A DNA stretch of 64,000 bases, taken from positions 1-64,000 of the forward strand of contig NZ_LVWI01000059.1 in assembly GCF_001909055.1 (NCBI RefSeq), read 5' to 3'. The DNA is from Paenibacillus helianthi (GTDB lineage: Bacteria; Bacillota; Bacilli; Paenibacillales; Paenibacillaceae). The translations under genes and the position numbers were made by a program. The notes beneath the pieces were generated by a model. It saw only the letters and a program-made list of their open reading frames with translations. It was not told the DNA's origin and made no database searches. Shown here piece by piece: positions 25,850 through 34,790 of this stretch. How positions within the stretch are numbered: position 1 is the stretch's first letter; each line of letters starts with the position of its first letter.

Positions 25850-26005
25850 TCAGAGGTTATTTTCTTTGGCAGCACTATACACGGAGTTGACTATCGCGGT
25901 TACCGGGAACACGATCCAGTTGATATCCCAGTTCTCAAAAACAAACCCGCTGATCAGAAAAATGCAGACTGCCACCGGCCAGATAATCGCTGAGACGTTG
26001 CCCAT
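25850..26005 (-). CDS. 51-residue small membrane protein of the PadR/HAAS module
   Basis: A short gene with two hydrophobic segments (about residues 5-23 and 28-43) and a hydrophilic C-terminus; it starts MGNVSAIIWPVAVCIFL. The ATG lies 12 bases after the stop of the HAAS gene with an AGAAG site, so it is probably translated as the third gene of that operon. The family is not recognised beyond a resemblance to the small membrane proteins often found beside PadR-HAAS pairs. Upstream, 25606-25849 holds no other visible feature. Confidence 0.6.
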   Translation of the reverse strand: MGNVSAIIWPVAVCIFLISGFVFENWDINWIVFPVTAIVNSVYSAAKENNL

Positions 26006-26017
26006 GACGTGCTTCTC

Positions 26018-26809
26018 TTATTTCTTTTCCTGAGCGAACTCGCCTTCCTTAAGCAGGAAGCTGAAGCTCTCCTTAATGTTACCATAATAAATGAACAGAA
26101 AGACCGCCAAAGCAATCAGCAGAAGCAAAATGACCACGCCATAACCGGTAGAATCTTCATTGATCAGAGACCATGCAATCACCGGAACCGGACTTAATAC
26201 ACACAGGCATACGCCCATCACCATGGACAAGGTATACGTAGGGACGAATGCACCACTGCGGTGCTGAATCTCGAACCCTAAATCATATGGCAGGCTAAAG
26301 CCTTCGTGCAAATATTTATATTTCTCCAGCATCATGCCGCTGAAAATGAACAGACCCACTGCCAATGCCACCAGTATAAGCAAAGCAACCACACCAAGAA
26401 TGGATGCAGCATCCTCTGAAATGACCCCTTTAAGAAATCCGAACTCGGCCAGAGTGTTCAGCAGAATCAGCAATGCGGGACCGATAATGCACAACATTAC
26501 ACCTAGCCCCACCATGAAGCCCGATTTCTTTTTGGCAGCCATATAGCTAAATGTATCCTCCGGAGCAAGCATCAGAAGCTTGTTCTCCTCCCCTTCAACG
26601 GGAATATCAAGTTCTTCGATCAGTTCATCAATGTTGCCAAACTCGGAAATCACGATGCCCACGGCTTCATTTTCGGTTTTGCTTTCCTGCTTCAATTCAT
26701 GGTACTTCTCTTCCATGCTCGACAGCAGGTCCTGCTTGACCCCATCCATCTGCGCGGTTCTGGGGAGAGCGGCAAACATATTGTTCAAATAACTGATGAT
26801 GGTCTCCAT
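26018..26809 (-). CDS. HAAS-domain (DUF1700-like) membrane protein
   Basis: A 263-residue protein. Residues 1-75 form a helical cytosolic HAAS signalling domain (YLNNMFAALPRTAQMDGVKQ, then LLSSMEEKYHELK and FGNIDELIEEL), followed by four hydrophobic segments in two pairs (about 98-150 and 190-250). HAAS proteins are characteristically encoded directly after a PadR regulator and are thought to transmit membrane state to it. It starts 6 bases after the padR stop. Confidence 0.85.
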   Translation of the reverse strand: METIISYLNNMFAALPRTAQMDGVKQDLLSSMEEKYHELKQESKTENEAVGIVISEFGNIDELIEELDIPVEGEENKLLMLAPEDTFSYMAAKKKSGFMVGLGVMLCIIGPALLILLNTLAEFGFLKGVISEDAASILGVVALLILVALAVGLFIFSGMMLEKYKYLHEGFSLPYDLGFEIQHRSGAFVPTYTLSMVMGVCLCVLSPVPVIAWSLINEDSTGYGVVILLLLIALAVFLFIYYGNIKESFSFLLKEGEFAQEKK

Positions 26810-26815
26810 TCCTAA

Positions 26816-27142
26816 TCACAGCTCCTTAATAAATTTGTTCACAACTTCCTGGGTGATCAGCCACTCCGCACATTTGTCATGGTAATACGCCAACCCCTCC
26901 GGAGTAATGCGGTAGTAGGTACGCCGCTTCCCCAGGGTCTCATCCTTATAAAACGAGCAGATGTACCCATTCTTCTCCAGCCGGGTAAAGGCGGAATATA
27001 GGGTGGTTTCCTTCATAATATATTTCTCATCCGACAGCCTCCTGATATTCTTAGATATTTCGTAGCCATAGGATTCTCCGTCCAAAAGCATATATAGAAT
27101 AAATGTATCGTTGTATCCGCGGATCACATCGCTGCTGATCAA
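26816..27142 (-). CDS. PadR-family transcriptional regulator
   Basis: A 108-residue PadR repressor of the short (subfamily 2) type. The winged helix is clear: FILYMLLDGESYGYEISKNI, the recognition-helix region KETTLYSAFTRLEKNGYI, and the wing GKRRTYYRITPEG, then a C-terminal dimerisation helix. The start is a TTG with GGAGG 7 bases upstream. It probably represses its own three-gene operon through the remarkable inverted repeat at 27169-27226. Confidence 0.93.
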   Translation of the reverse strand: MISSDVIRGYNDTFILYMLLDGESYGYEISKNIRRLSDEKYIMKETTLYSAFTRLEKNGYICSFYKDETLGKRRTYYRITPEGLAYYHDKCAEWLITQEVVNKFIKEL

Positions 27143-27168
27143 TATCCTTCCTCCTTACTGCATCTGTC

Positions 27169-27226
27169 GTACTACACCTGTCGTAGTAATGATATTGTAG
27201 CATGATTACTACGACAGGTGTAGTAC
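27169..27226. promoter_or_regulatory. Perfect 22-base inverted repeat around the padR promoter
   Basis: Two perfectly complementary 22-base arms (27169-27190 and 27205-27226) flank a 14-base centre that contains a TACAAT -10 box on the minus strand (27194-27199). Each arm is itself a dyad, TACTAC-N7-GTAGTA, so there are two complete palindromic operators in mirror arrangement. The obvious ligand is the PadR protein encoded 27 bases downstream; that is inferred. Confidence 0.75.
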
Positions 27227-27266
27227 TAAATTTCAAAAGTAATCCTGTTTTTAGAATTTTCACAGG

Positions 27267-27313
27267 AAAAAGACTGTCCAGTCGGCAGATGGCTCTGCCT
27301 ACAAAACAGTCTT
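27267..27313 (-). terminator. Terminator after the pullulanase gene
   Basis: An outer stem (AAGACTGT paired with ACAGTCTT, 27270-27277 with 27306-27313) encloses an inner hairpin; a T run follows on the minus strand. Confidence 0.75.
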
Positions 27314-27349
27314 CATGTTCCTCATCTAGGTATTCCGGTGTTAATCGTG

Positions 27350-29308
27350 CTAAGCCTGAACGGCCAGAACGACCATTCCGAGACCCTTAACAGTCAGTTG
27401 CCCCTCTGTCCCCAATACTGCCAGTTCCTCCCCAAACAGTGGCTCCCATACCCCTAGCGGCGGCAGCGAAAGCGTTGATCCATCCGGATTGGTATTGTAG
27501 ACCACGTACAGGTGCTTCGCTGCATCACCTCCGGCATGCTCCCGAAGCGTATATGCCACTGTACCCGCAGGCGCCTTCTCGAAGAATAGCTTCGCACGGA
27601 TTTCCTCTGCACTGTGCAAGCGGAAGGCGGGATGTGCCCGGCGCAGCGATATGAGCTTTTTCATGTAAGCCACCTCGTCCGCATAAGCAGCGCAGCGCTC
27701 CCAGTCCAGCCAATTGATCTCTACCGGTGATTCAAAGCTGTTCTCCACACCTTCTTTGGTACGCATAAATTCCTGTCCGGCATGAAGGAACGGAATCCCC
27801 TGGCTCGTCAGCACCATGGCTGAAGCCAGCCGGTGCATCGCCCTGCGCTGCTTGTCGGATACTCCGGCAGAGGACAGGACGATTTTATCCCACAAGGTAT
27901 GATTGTCGTGGCATTCCATATAATTCACGCACTGCCGGGGTTCATCGGCAAACTGGCCGATAGTCTGTCCGTACACCACTCCCCCTGTAATGCCTGTCTT
28001 CACCACCTGTTCCAGTCCCGACCTGCCGCCGATAAAGCCTGGTTCCTCATACCTGAAAATATTGCCCTTCACCGCGTCCCGAAAACCGTCGTTAAATTGT
28101 CCGATTCCCGGCAGTGCGTCTGCGTTACTCTGATTGGCCAGCCGTTCCGTGGCAAGCTCGGTCTCCATGATCCATCCCTCGCCGATGGTCATGATCGAAG
28201 GGTCGACTTCATCCAGACGGCGGCGGATTTCCGCCATCGTGTCAACATCAATCAGACCCATCAGGTCAAACCGGAAGCCGTCCATATGATATTCTGTGGC
28301 CCAGTAGAGAACCGAATCCACAATAAACCGGGACATCATGGTCCGCTCGGAAGCGACATCGTTGCCGCAGCCCGAACCGTTTGACAGACTGCCGTCCCGC
28401 TTGTAGCGCAGATAATAGCCGGGAACCAGCTTGGTAAAATTCACACGGTACCCGTCATACACATGGTTATAGACCACATCCATGATTACGCGCAGACCAC
28501 GGTCATGCAGCGCCTGAATCATGGTTTTGAGCTCGGTAATGCGCACATCCGGTAGATACGGGTCTGTCGCGTAAGAGCCCTCCGGCACGTTATAATTCTT
28601 CGGATCATACCCCCAGTTATAGTGCGGCTGGTCCAGCCTGGTTTCATCCACGCTCTCTGTGGCTAAGTCATAGACTGGCAGCAGCTGAACATGCGTCACC
28701 CCAAGATCGGCAATATGATCGAGCCCGGTCAGAATCCCCCCGGGACCCCGTGTTCCGCCTTCGGCGAGACCCAGAAATTGTCCCTTGTAGGCAGTTCCGC
28801 TGGCCGGATGAATGGACAAATCCCGCACATGAAGCTCATAGATGACTGCGTCCATAGGGCTCGCCAAAGGCGGCTTATCCGTAGTCCAACGCTCAGGATC
28901 CGTCTTGCGCAGGTCAAGAATGGCCGCTCTGTCCCCATTTACACCGACTGCACGTGCGTACGGGTCCGCTGCCTCATTCCACTGGTCCCCGATACGTACA
29001 CGATAGGTATACAGCTTGCCATCCAGATCACCGGAAACCGTCAGCCTCCAGGTCCCCCGCACCTCACGTATCATGGGCAGGCGGTCGCCGGCGGTCTGCT
29101 GCCAAGAGTCGTACAGCACCACTTCCGCTTCCTGCGCCGTGGGAGCCCATAGACAAAAGGCGGAGTAAGCAGAAGTATAGATGAGGCCAAGATCGTCTCC
29201 GTCATAGCTGAACAGCTCGTCAAAATCCTGGTCGAATACGGAAATGCCTCCGGTAGCTGCAGGATCCCCATAAAAGATGGTTTCTTCCATTTCCCTTTGT
29301 ACTGACAA
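27350..29308 (-). CDS. pulA: Type I pullulanase (GH13)
   Basis: A 652-residue glycoside hydrolase family 13 enzyme cutting alpha-1,6 branches in pullulan, glycogen or limit dextrin. An N-terminal CBM48-like beta domain (about 40-135) precedes the barrel. The type I pullulanase signature YNWGYDPKNYNVPEGSY (about 230-246) is present. The conserved regions are VIMDVVYNHVYDG, DGFRFDLMGLID with the nucleophile Asp, MTIGEGWIME with the acid Glu, and NYMECHDNHTLWD. There is no signal peptide, so it acts in the cytosol on imported maltodextrin or glycogen. The start is a TTG at 29308; an ATG at 29290 is an alternative. A LacI-type operator lies upstream. Confidence 0.93.
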   Translation of the reverse strand: MSVQREMEETIFYGDPAATGGISVFDQDFDELFSYDGDDLGLIYTSAYSAFCLWAPTAQEAEVVLYDSWQQTAGDRLPMIREVRGTWRLTVSGDLDGKLYTYRVRIGDQWNEAADPYARAVGVNGDRAAILDLRKTDPERWTTDKPPLASPMDAVIYELHVRDLSIHPASGTAYKGQFLGLAEGGTRGPGGILTGLDHIADLGVTHVQLLPVYDLATESVDETRLDQPHYNWGYDPKNYNVPEGSYATDPYLPDVRITELKTMIQALHDRGLRVIMDVVYNHVYDGYRVNFTKLVPGYYLRYKRDGSLSNGSGCGNDVASERTMMSRFIVDSVLYWATEYHMDGFRFDLMGLIDVDTMAEIRRRLDEVDPSIMTIGEGWIMETELATERLANQSNADALPGIGQFNDGFRDAVKGNIFRYEEPGFIGGRSGLEQVVKTGITGGVVYGQTIGQFADEPRQCVNYMECHDNHTLWDKIVLSSAGVSDKQRRAMHRLASAMVLTSQGIPFLHAGQEFMRTKEGVENSFESPVEINWLDWERCAAYADEVAYMKKLISLRRAHPAFRLHSAEEIRAKLFFEKAPAGTVAYTLREHAGGDAAKHLYVVYNTNPDGSTLSLPPLGVWEPLFGEELAVLGTEGQLTVKGLGMVVLAVQA

Positions 29309-29366
29309 AGCAATCTGTCCCCTTTACCCTTTATTAAATGGATATTACAACCTAATTATCCGCTTC

Positions 29367-29382
29367 GCGCAAACGTTTGTAC
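29367..29382. promoter_or_regulatory. LacI/CcpA-family operator upstream of pullulanase
   Basis: The 10-base palindrome CAAACGTTTG (29370-29379), set in GCGCAAACGTTTGTAC, matches the general operator of LacI-family sugar regulators (MalR-like or cre-like). It lies about 60-75 bases upstream of the pullulanase start. Control by maltodextrin or carbon catabolite regulation is inferred. Confidence 0.5.
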
Positions 29383-29446
29383 AGAAAGATTTTTTAGATG
29401 GGATGAGCGGGGGTATGAATTCTGTACGGCTGTATTTCCGGTTCCG

Positions 29447-30058
29447 TCATTCTATGTTCAGCGCTACCATGGTAAGAATAGGCTGGTTCGGCAAATAAGG
29501 AATATGGCGCTCCCGGCCAGGGGTAAACCCTCCGTTCTTATGGCGTATACCGTTATCTTGGACAATCAGCGCAGGTCCCGCTCCCGTATCGGTCAGATCG
29601 TATCCGATTCCCAGCACCCAATGATAATCATAGGCATACCTTCCCCTCCAGCGGAGGCTGAACCATTTGTCAAACTTCACGGCCACCGGTCGCCCGGCGT
29701 CAATCTCCGCCCGATACCTCCCCATGTCATTAAAAACGGATACTGACACCGGCCGGTGCCTGCGCTCTACGCGCGGGAGAGCAGCACCAATATAGGCCTG
29801 AAGGCCTTTGGCAAAACTGCGCGCACTCATCCCCAACGGAGTCCCCCCATGATGGCTGTATATATAATTGATATGCTCCGCTTTGGAGTCAAAATGACCC
29901 GAACCTGGAATACGCCCACAACCTCTCCTGGTATGCCAATATTCGATTAAAGCGGCCATGGTCGCCGGCCCGCAGGCAGAGCCGGGAGAGGCTACGCCCG
30001 GCTCCCATTGTGTATATGGTTCCACTTCCAGCCGATATTCAGACCTTTCCTCGATCAT
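29447..30058 (-). CDS. C39-like cysteine peptidase-fold protein
   Basis: A 203-residue protein of the peptidase C39-like family. The catalytic cysteine lies in SACGPATMAALIEYW (about residues 27-41), the histidine in DYHWVLGIGYD (about 144-154) and an aspartate in IVQDNG. No signal peptide or membrane segment was seen. C39-like proteins outside ABC exporters have largely unknown substrates. The ATG overlaps the stop of the histidine kinase by four bases (30055-30058), so the two are translationally coupled and may act together. Confidence 0.75.
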   Translation of the reverse strand: MIEERSEYRLEVEPYTQWEPGVASPGSACGPATMAALIEYWHTRRGCGRIPGSGHFDSKAEHINYIYSHHGGTPLGMSARSFAKGLQAYIGAALPRVERRHRPVSVSVFNDMGRYRAEIDAGRPVAVKFDKWFSLRWRGRYAYDYHWVLGIGYDLTDTGAGPALIVQDNGIRHKNGGFTPGRERHIPYLPNQPILTMVALNIE

Positions 30059-33000
30059 AAGGATATCTTTTCCTTCCGTTCCCTGAGTATCCGCTCAATA
30101 TCTGAGGCGAGAAACGGCTTGCTGACGAAGTCTTCCATGCCTGCCATGAGGCACCGCTCCCGATCCTCTGGTCTGGCATAAGCCGTTACCGCAACGATGA
30201 ACGGCCGGTGGTGAAGCGGAGCCTGCTCCCTGATTCTGGCCGACGCAGTAATTCCGCTCATCACGGGCATCTGGACATCCATTAACAACAGGTCATACGG
30301 ACGCTCAAGAACGGCCTGAAGCGCCTGCTGGCCATTCTCCACCAGATCCGCCCTATATCCCCGTTTCTCCAGCATCGTCAGTATAAGCTTTTGATTGACG
30401 GGATGATCCTCCGCAACCAATATCCGCAGGGGGCCATACTTCGCTTCAGGCAGAGCGGGCGCGGGGCTAGCGGCTGGCGGTATACTGCCATTCTCCACCT
30501 GCTGTACTTGGTTCTGGTTGGTATTGGACTCAGGAGGAACACTGCCATTCCGTGCTTCAGAATTAATGGGCAACGGATTGTCATCTGCCTTATTCTCTTT
30601 CCACTCCTCATCGGTAATGATGGGAAGGGTGAAGTAGAAGGTCGAACCTTCGTCCTCTGCGCTCTCCACTCCAATCGCTCCGCCCATAAGCTCGACAAGC
30701 CGTTTGCAGATCGCAAGTCCCAGACCTGTACCGCCATATTTGCGGTTAATAGACGGATGCAATTGGGAGAACGACTGAAACAGCAGCGGCTGCTTTGCGG
30801 TTGGAATGCCAATTCCCGTATCCCGTACACTGAACTTCAGGTTCAGCTTCTTGGCGTTCGGGCAATATTCCGTTTCGACAGCAATAGAGACCTGCCCTTC
30901 TTCGGTAAACTTGACCGCATTGCTCACCAAATTCACGAGCACCTGGCGCAGACGGTCCGCGTCACCCATGATCAGCTCTGGAACATCTTCGGCGATGCGG
31001 CTGGATAGCCGGACATTCTTTTCCCTGGCTTTAGGTGAAAACAGCTCGGTAACCATCTCCATAACAGACTCCACACTGACCGGTTCATGAGCAAGTGTCA
31101 TTTTACCGGCTTCGATTTTACTGAAATCCAGAATTTCATTGAGAATATACAGCAGGGAAGCGCTGCTCTGGCTGATGATCTCCGCATAACCGCGTTGTTC
31201 CTCATTAAGCTCCGTCTCCGCCAGAAGATCTGTCATCCCCATAATTCCATTCATCGGGGTCCGCAGCTCGTGGCTCATCACCGCAAGAAACTCGGATTTG
31301 GCCTGATCCGCCTTCTCGGCCGACTCCTTGGCACGGATAATTTCCTGCTCATCGGTAATGTCCCTGAATACAACAACCGCCCCTTTGCGTTCTCCCTTGT
31401 CGAACAGCGGTGTTGCCTGATACTCCGCAAGAAAGCTGGAGCCGTCCTTGCGCCACAGTACCGCATCCATACTCCGCTGGGACTCTCCTGTCCGGATAAC
31501 CCGCATCAGGGGAGAATCCTCCGGCCGGTAATGAATTCCGTCCGGCGCCGTTTGCCGGATATGATCCAGGTAAGAACGGCCCATAATTTCGTTATGCTCA
31601 AACCCCAGTATCCGCTCTCCCGCCGGATTGATGAAGGTGATTTTCCCCTCGGTATCCAGACCGAATATACCTTCGGACACCGCATTCAGAATCAGCGTGT
31701 ATTCATTGCTGAGCTTCTCAATCTGCTCGGTATACCGGATACGCTCAGTGATATCACGGGAAATCCCATATACACCTACCACCTGTCTGTCGACAATAAT
31801 CGGGATATTGATGGTATTGATTTCAATAAGATGCCCATCTTTATGGATCAGTGTCAGATCATAGCTCTGGGGCTCTCCCTGGCTGGCCAGTGTGAAATGA
31901 TGCAGGGTCTTCGCGATATCCTTCTCATGCACAATAGGTCCAAAATACATTCCAATCAATTCATCCAGACTATAACCTGTCAGTTCCTCCAGATTGGCAT
32001 TCGCCGTCAGATAATCCCCCTGCAGATTCATGGAATAGACCGCGGATGGATTATATTCGAAGAGAGACTTGTAGCGTTGCTCACTCTCCTGAAGCATAGA
32101 TTCAAAACGCTTGCGCTCGGTGATATCACGGCTGACTGATATAATCTCCAGGATCTGGCCATGGTCATCATAAATATACCGGCTATTCGTCTCAAACCAG
32201 GCGTAGCTTCCATCCTTGCGGCGGTACCGGAAGGTTACTACGGGAATGAATCCGGAGTGCTCACTTTCGGCCAGTGTCTTCTTCAACCGCTGCAGGTCAT
32301 CGGGATGCAGGTAATCCAAGGCACTTGTCCCTACCATCTCCTCGGGCTCGTAGCCCAGCAGGGAGCGGCTGGCAGAAGAGCAATAGAGAAAGACAGTGCC
32401 TGCTACCGATTGACGCGAAATCATATCGATGGAGTTCTCTGACATCAGCCGGTAATTCCGTTCGCTCTCTCTAAGCTGCTGCTCCATCTGCCGCCGCTCG
32501 GTAATATCCTGCATCATGCCGATCAGCTGCACAGGCTTGCCGTCGGGACCGCGCATGACATCCCACTGAATGTGTACTGCAAGTACTGTGGCATCAGAAA
32601 GAACCAGACGGAAGGAGGTTTCGCCGGATTCCCCTTTTTCCACAGCCCGTTCGACCCCCTCAGTCAGCAGTACCATGTCCTCAGGATACACCAGAGACAG
32701 GAAGGTCTTATAATTCACGTTCTTCCCTGTACTAAAGTGGAGCATCCGCTGCAGCTCTTCTGAGAACGTCAGCCTTTCTTTGGACAAATCCCAAACCCAG
32801 GAGCCTATTTTGGCAACCCGCTGGGCAGTGGCCAAGGCCTCCTCGTTCAGCTTGCGGCTGTTCACATTACGGCCAACGCCCATGATCCGTACGACTTCAC
32901 CGTTTTCATCACGGATGATATGAAAAGAAGACTCGAACCACAGATAATGCCCCTCTTTATGGCGCAGCCGGCGGACATTGATTTTATTCTCCAGGAGTCC

Positions 33001-33597
33001 TTCGGACTGGTTATTCATTCCTTCAGTATCATCTGGATGGTAGAACTCCAGCCGGTTCTTACCAATTAACTCCTCAGGGGCGAAACCGATTTGCAGCAGC
33101 GAAGAAGGAGAAATGAAACTCAGCGTTCCATCAGGCAGGGTGAAGGAAATCATCGTTTGTTCGTCTTTTATAAATAAATCATACAAATCACGGCTGTCCA
33201 CGGTCAGCTGATCGGCAATTTTGCGGTCGGTAATATCCTGGGCGTACACGATAACATGCCGGTAAGCCAGGCCCTCCATAGCCTTGACGAATGTAAGCAG
33301 AAGCCATACCGTACGTCCCGAACGGGCTTGGAATCTTTTCTCCTTGACCAGAGAGCCCGCCGCAGAAGAGTCTAGTTCATTTATAAGATGGTTGTGCAAT
33401 TGCCGGGCTTCCTCCCGCGAAGCAGAAGCATTGTAGAGCAAACCCTCCGCCAGGAACTCCTGTTCACTGCAGCCAAGAAGTTGACAGAAAGCAGGATTAA
33501 CTTTTATCCACTTGGCCTCTTCTGAAGACAATACTCCCATCCCCATCGGAGACATCAGGAACGCTTGATCCAGAATTCCCCTGTTATTGTTATCCAA
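30055..33597 (-). CDS. Hybrid sensor histidine kinase with six PAS domains
   Basis: An 1180-residue cytosolic hybrid kinase without membrane spans. Six PAS/PAC units are visible from residue 14 to about 745 (for example LFIKDEQTMISFTLPDGTL, ILNAVSEGIFGLDTEGKI). HisKA follows with the phospho-acceptor in AVMSHELRTPMNGIMGM (about 770), then HATPase with LVNLVSNAVKFTEEG, DTGIGIP and GGTGLGLAICKRL. The C-terminal receiver (about 1055-1175) has ILVAEDHPVNQKL, the phospho-acceptor Asp in LLMDVQMPVMSG and the lysine in VSKPF. The start is a TTG at 33597 with GGGAGG about 10 bases upstream. The C39-like gene is coupled downstream. The signal sensed and the partner phosphotransfer protein are unknown. 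Confidence 0.95.
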   Translation of the reverse strand: MDNNNRGILDQAFLMSPMGMGVLSSEEAKWIKVNPAFCQLLGCSEQEFLAEGLLYNASASREEARQLHNHLINELDSSAAGSLVKEKRFQARSGRTVWLLLTFVKAMEGLAYRHVIVYAQDITDRKIADQLTVDSRDLYDLFIKDEQTMISFTLPDGTLSFISPSSLLQIGFAPEELIGKNRLEFYHPDDTEGMNNQSEGLLENKINVRRLRHKEGHYLWFESSFHIIRDENGEVVRIMGVGRNVNSRKLNEEALATAQRVAKIGSWVWDLSKERLTFSEELQRMLHFSTGKNVNYKTFLSLVYPEDMVLLTEGVERAVEKGESGETSFRLVLSDATVLAVHIQWDVMRGPDGKPVQLIGMMQDITERRQMEQQLRESERNYRLMSENSIDMISRQSVAGTVFLYCSSASRSLLGYEPEEMVGTSALDYLHPDDLQRLKKTLAESEHSGFIPVVTFRYRRKDGSYAWFETNSRYIYDDHGQILEIISVSRDITERKRFESMLQESEQRYKSLFEYNPSAVYSMNLQGDYLTANANLEELTGYSLDELIGMYFGPIVHEKDIAKTLHHFTLASQGEPQSYDLTLIHKDGHLIEINTINIPIIVDRQVVGVYGISRDITERIRYTEQIEKLSNEYTLILNAVSEGIFGLDTEGKITFINPAGERILGFEHNEIMGRSYLDHIRQTAPDGIHYRPEDSPLMRVIRTGESQRSMDAVLWRKDGSSFLAEYQATPLFDKGERKGAVVVFRDITDEQEIIRAKESAEKADQAKSEFLAVMSHELRTPMNGIMGMTDLLAETELNEEQRGYAEIISQSSASLLYILNEILDFSKIEAGKMTLAHEPVSVESVMEMVTELFSPKAREKNVRLSSRIAEDVPELIMGDADRLRQVLVNLVSNAVKFTEEGQVSIAVETEYCPNAKKLNLKFSVRDTGIGIPTAKQPLLFQSFSQLHPSINRKYGGTGLGLAICKRLVELMGGAIGVESAEDEGSTFYFTLPIITDEEWKENKADDNPLPINSEARNGSVPPESNTNQNQVQQVENGSIPPAASPAPALPEAKYGPLRILVAEDHPVNQKLILTMLEKRGYRADLVENGQQALQAVLERPYDLLLMDVQMPVMSGITASARIREQAPLHHRPFIVAVTAYARPEDRERCLMAGMEDFVSKPFLASDIERILRERKEKISL

Positions 33598-33736
33598 ATC
33601 AATCAGGCCTCCCTCATCACGAGCCGCTGCTGGTGCAGACTCACTGTTGTCTATTTACCCAAGTATACGATAAGAGAATTAAGGAAAGAAATGAGCCGCC
33701 CCTTTTTTCAAATGAGAACAAAATAAATTGTAAATA

Positions 33737-33765
33737 TTGACGGATATAGGAGGTTCATCTATAGT
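33737..33765 (+). promoter_or_regulatory. Sigma-A promoter ahead of a short terminated transcript
   Basis: TTGACG (33737-33742), a 17-base spacer and TATAGT (33760-33765) form a strong vegetative promoter. The start of transcription would be about 33772. Confidence 0.75.
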
Positions 33766-33771
33766 TTAAGT

Positions 33772-33848
33772 TAATAATTTATTCGTGACCTGTTACCGGA
33801 AGCACCCGTAATGAAGGCTTATTAGCCTTTGCTACGGGTGCTTTTTTT
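33772..33848 (+). ncRNA. Candidate small RNA or attenuated leader, about 77 nt
   Basis: The promoter at 33737-33765 is followed after about 30 bases by a strong intrinsic terminator: the 10-base stem 33801-33810/33833-33842 encloses an inner 6-base stem 33814-33819/33824-33829 and runs into seven T (33842-33848). The transcript would be about 77 nt and has no open frame with a ribosome binding site. It could be a free small RNA, or a leader that lets only some polymerases through to the secreted protein gene at 33890. It matches no riboswitch class I recognise. Confidence 0.55.
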
Positions 33849-33889
33849 GTTGGGTACAGGCAGACGGATGACCCCATAGGAGGAGAAAA

Positions 33890-34708
33890 ATGAATACTCT
33901 TAAACATGCTGTCCTGGCCCTTCTGTCGTTGCTGCTTCTATCGCTGCCCCTTGCAGGTCTGACGGCAGCTTCCGGAACGGAGCTAACCCCTTCGATTCAG
34001 GCCGCTTTTGATTTAACTGCCGCGGTTGCCGATTCTTCATCAAGAAGCAAGCTGAAGAGCCAGTACAGCGAATTGTCTGCATTGTCGGCGCAATATGACA
34101 GCAGAGAGGAACAAATCCGCAAGCTTCATGAAGACAACGCACAGTCACTCATAGCCGTGAAGGAGCAAATCAAGAATATTGATCAGGCCACTGTAACCCG
34201 GCTTAGTGCTGTGGTTGTCAGCACCAAGGGCCGCTACCAGCCACTCTTTGACCAGTACAGTGCGCTGAACACCCGCATCTCCCTGCTCAGGGGCCTTAAG
34301 GACAAGTCCTTAAATTCTATACTGCGTGCCCAGTCCGATGCTATGAAAATCCTTGTCCAGATGGCACGCCAGGACATCCGCGACCAAGAAGCACAACTCA
34401 AAGCCGCCAAGGATATCCGGACCAAGAAAATAGCTGCAGTACGCAAGACACTGGCCGGGATTGAAAGTCCGCAGACGTCCATCAAGACACAGAAAAGTGT
34501 TGCCGTTTCACTGAACAAACGCCTGACTGCAGATTGGAGTGACTTCAAATCTGCCATCCGCAAGAAGAACCCTGCCCTGACTGGCGGCTCCTTGACATCA
34601 TTGCTCTCCGGCCACCAGCAGATCGCAGCCAGCAAGCAAAAGATTATTGAACTGGAACAAAAGGTTGCCGCTGTAATCGCAGCCGCCTCCAGACAGATTA
34701 CATCCTGA
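33890..34708 (+). CDS. Secreted coiled-coil protein of unknown function
   Basis: A 272-residue protein with a clear signal peptide (hydrophobic core about residues 8-24, cleavage near GLTAASG). The mature part is almost entirely helical and charged, with heptad-like stretches such as LKSQYSELSALSAQYDSREE and KIIELEQKVAAVIAAAS, and no cysteines. It resembles the helical periplasmic/wall proteins of Paenibacillus with no assigned function; I recognise no family. AGGAGG precedes the ATG, and the gene sits just after a terminated short transcript that may regulate it. Confidence 0.8.
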   Translation: MNTLKHAVLALLSLLLLSLPLAGLTAASGTELTPSIQAAFDLTAAVADSSSRSKLKSQYSELSALSAQYDSREEQIRKLHEDNAQSLIAVKEQIKNIDQATVTRLSAVVVSTKGRYQPLFDQYSALNTRISLLRGLKDKSLNSILRAQSDAMKILVQMARQDIRDQEAQLKAAKDIRTKKIAAVRKTLAGIESPQTSIKTQKSVAVSLNKRLTADWSDFKSAIRKKNPALTGGSLTSLLSGHQQIAASKQKIIELEQKVAAVIAAASRQITS

Positions 34709-34790
34709 TCCCCACAAATGTGTCTTCCGCCTGCTTATCGGCATATGTTAGGTAAGAGGCACAGCTATAGGATGAAGGAGGCTTACATCT

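Noticed and set aside
31087..32139. 350-residue open frame on the plus strand
   Set aside because: Antisense to the PAS domains of the histidine kinase, which has full domain evidence.
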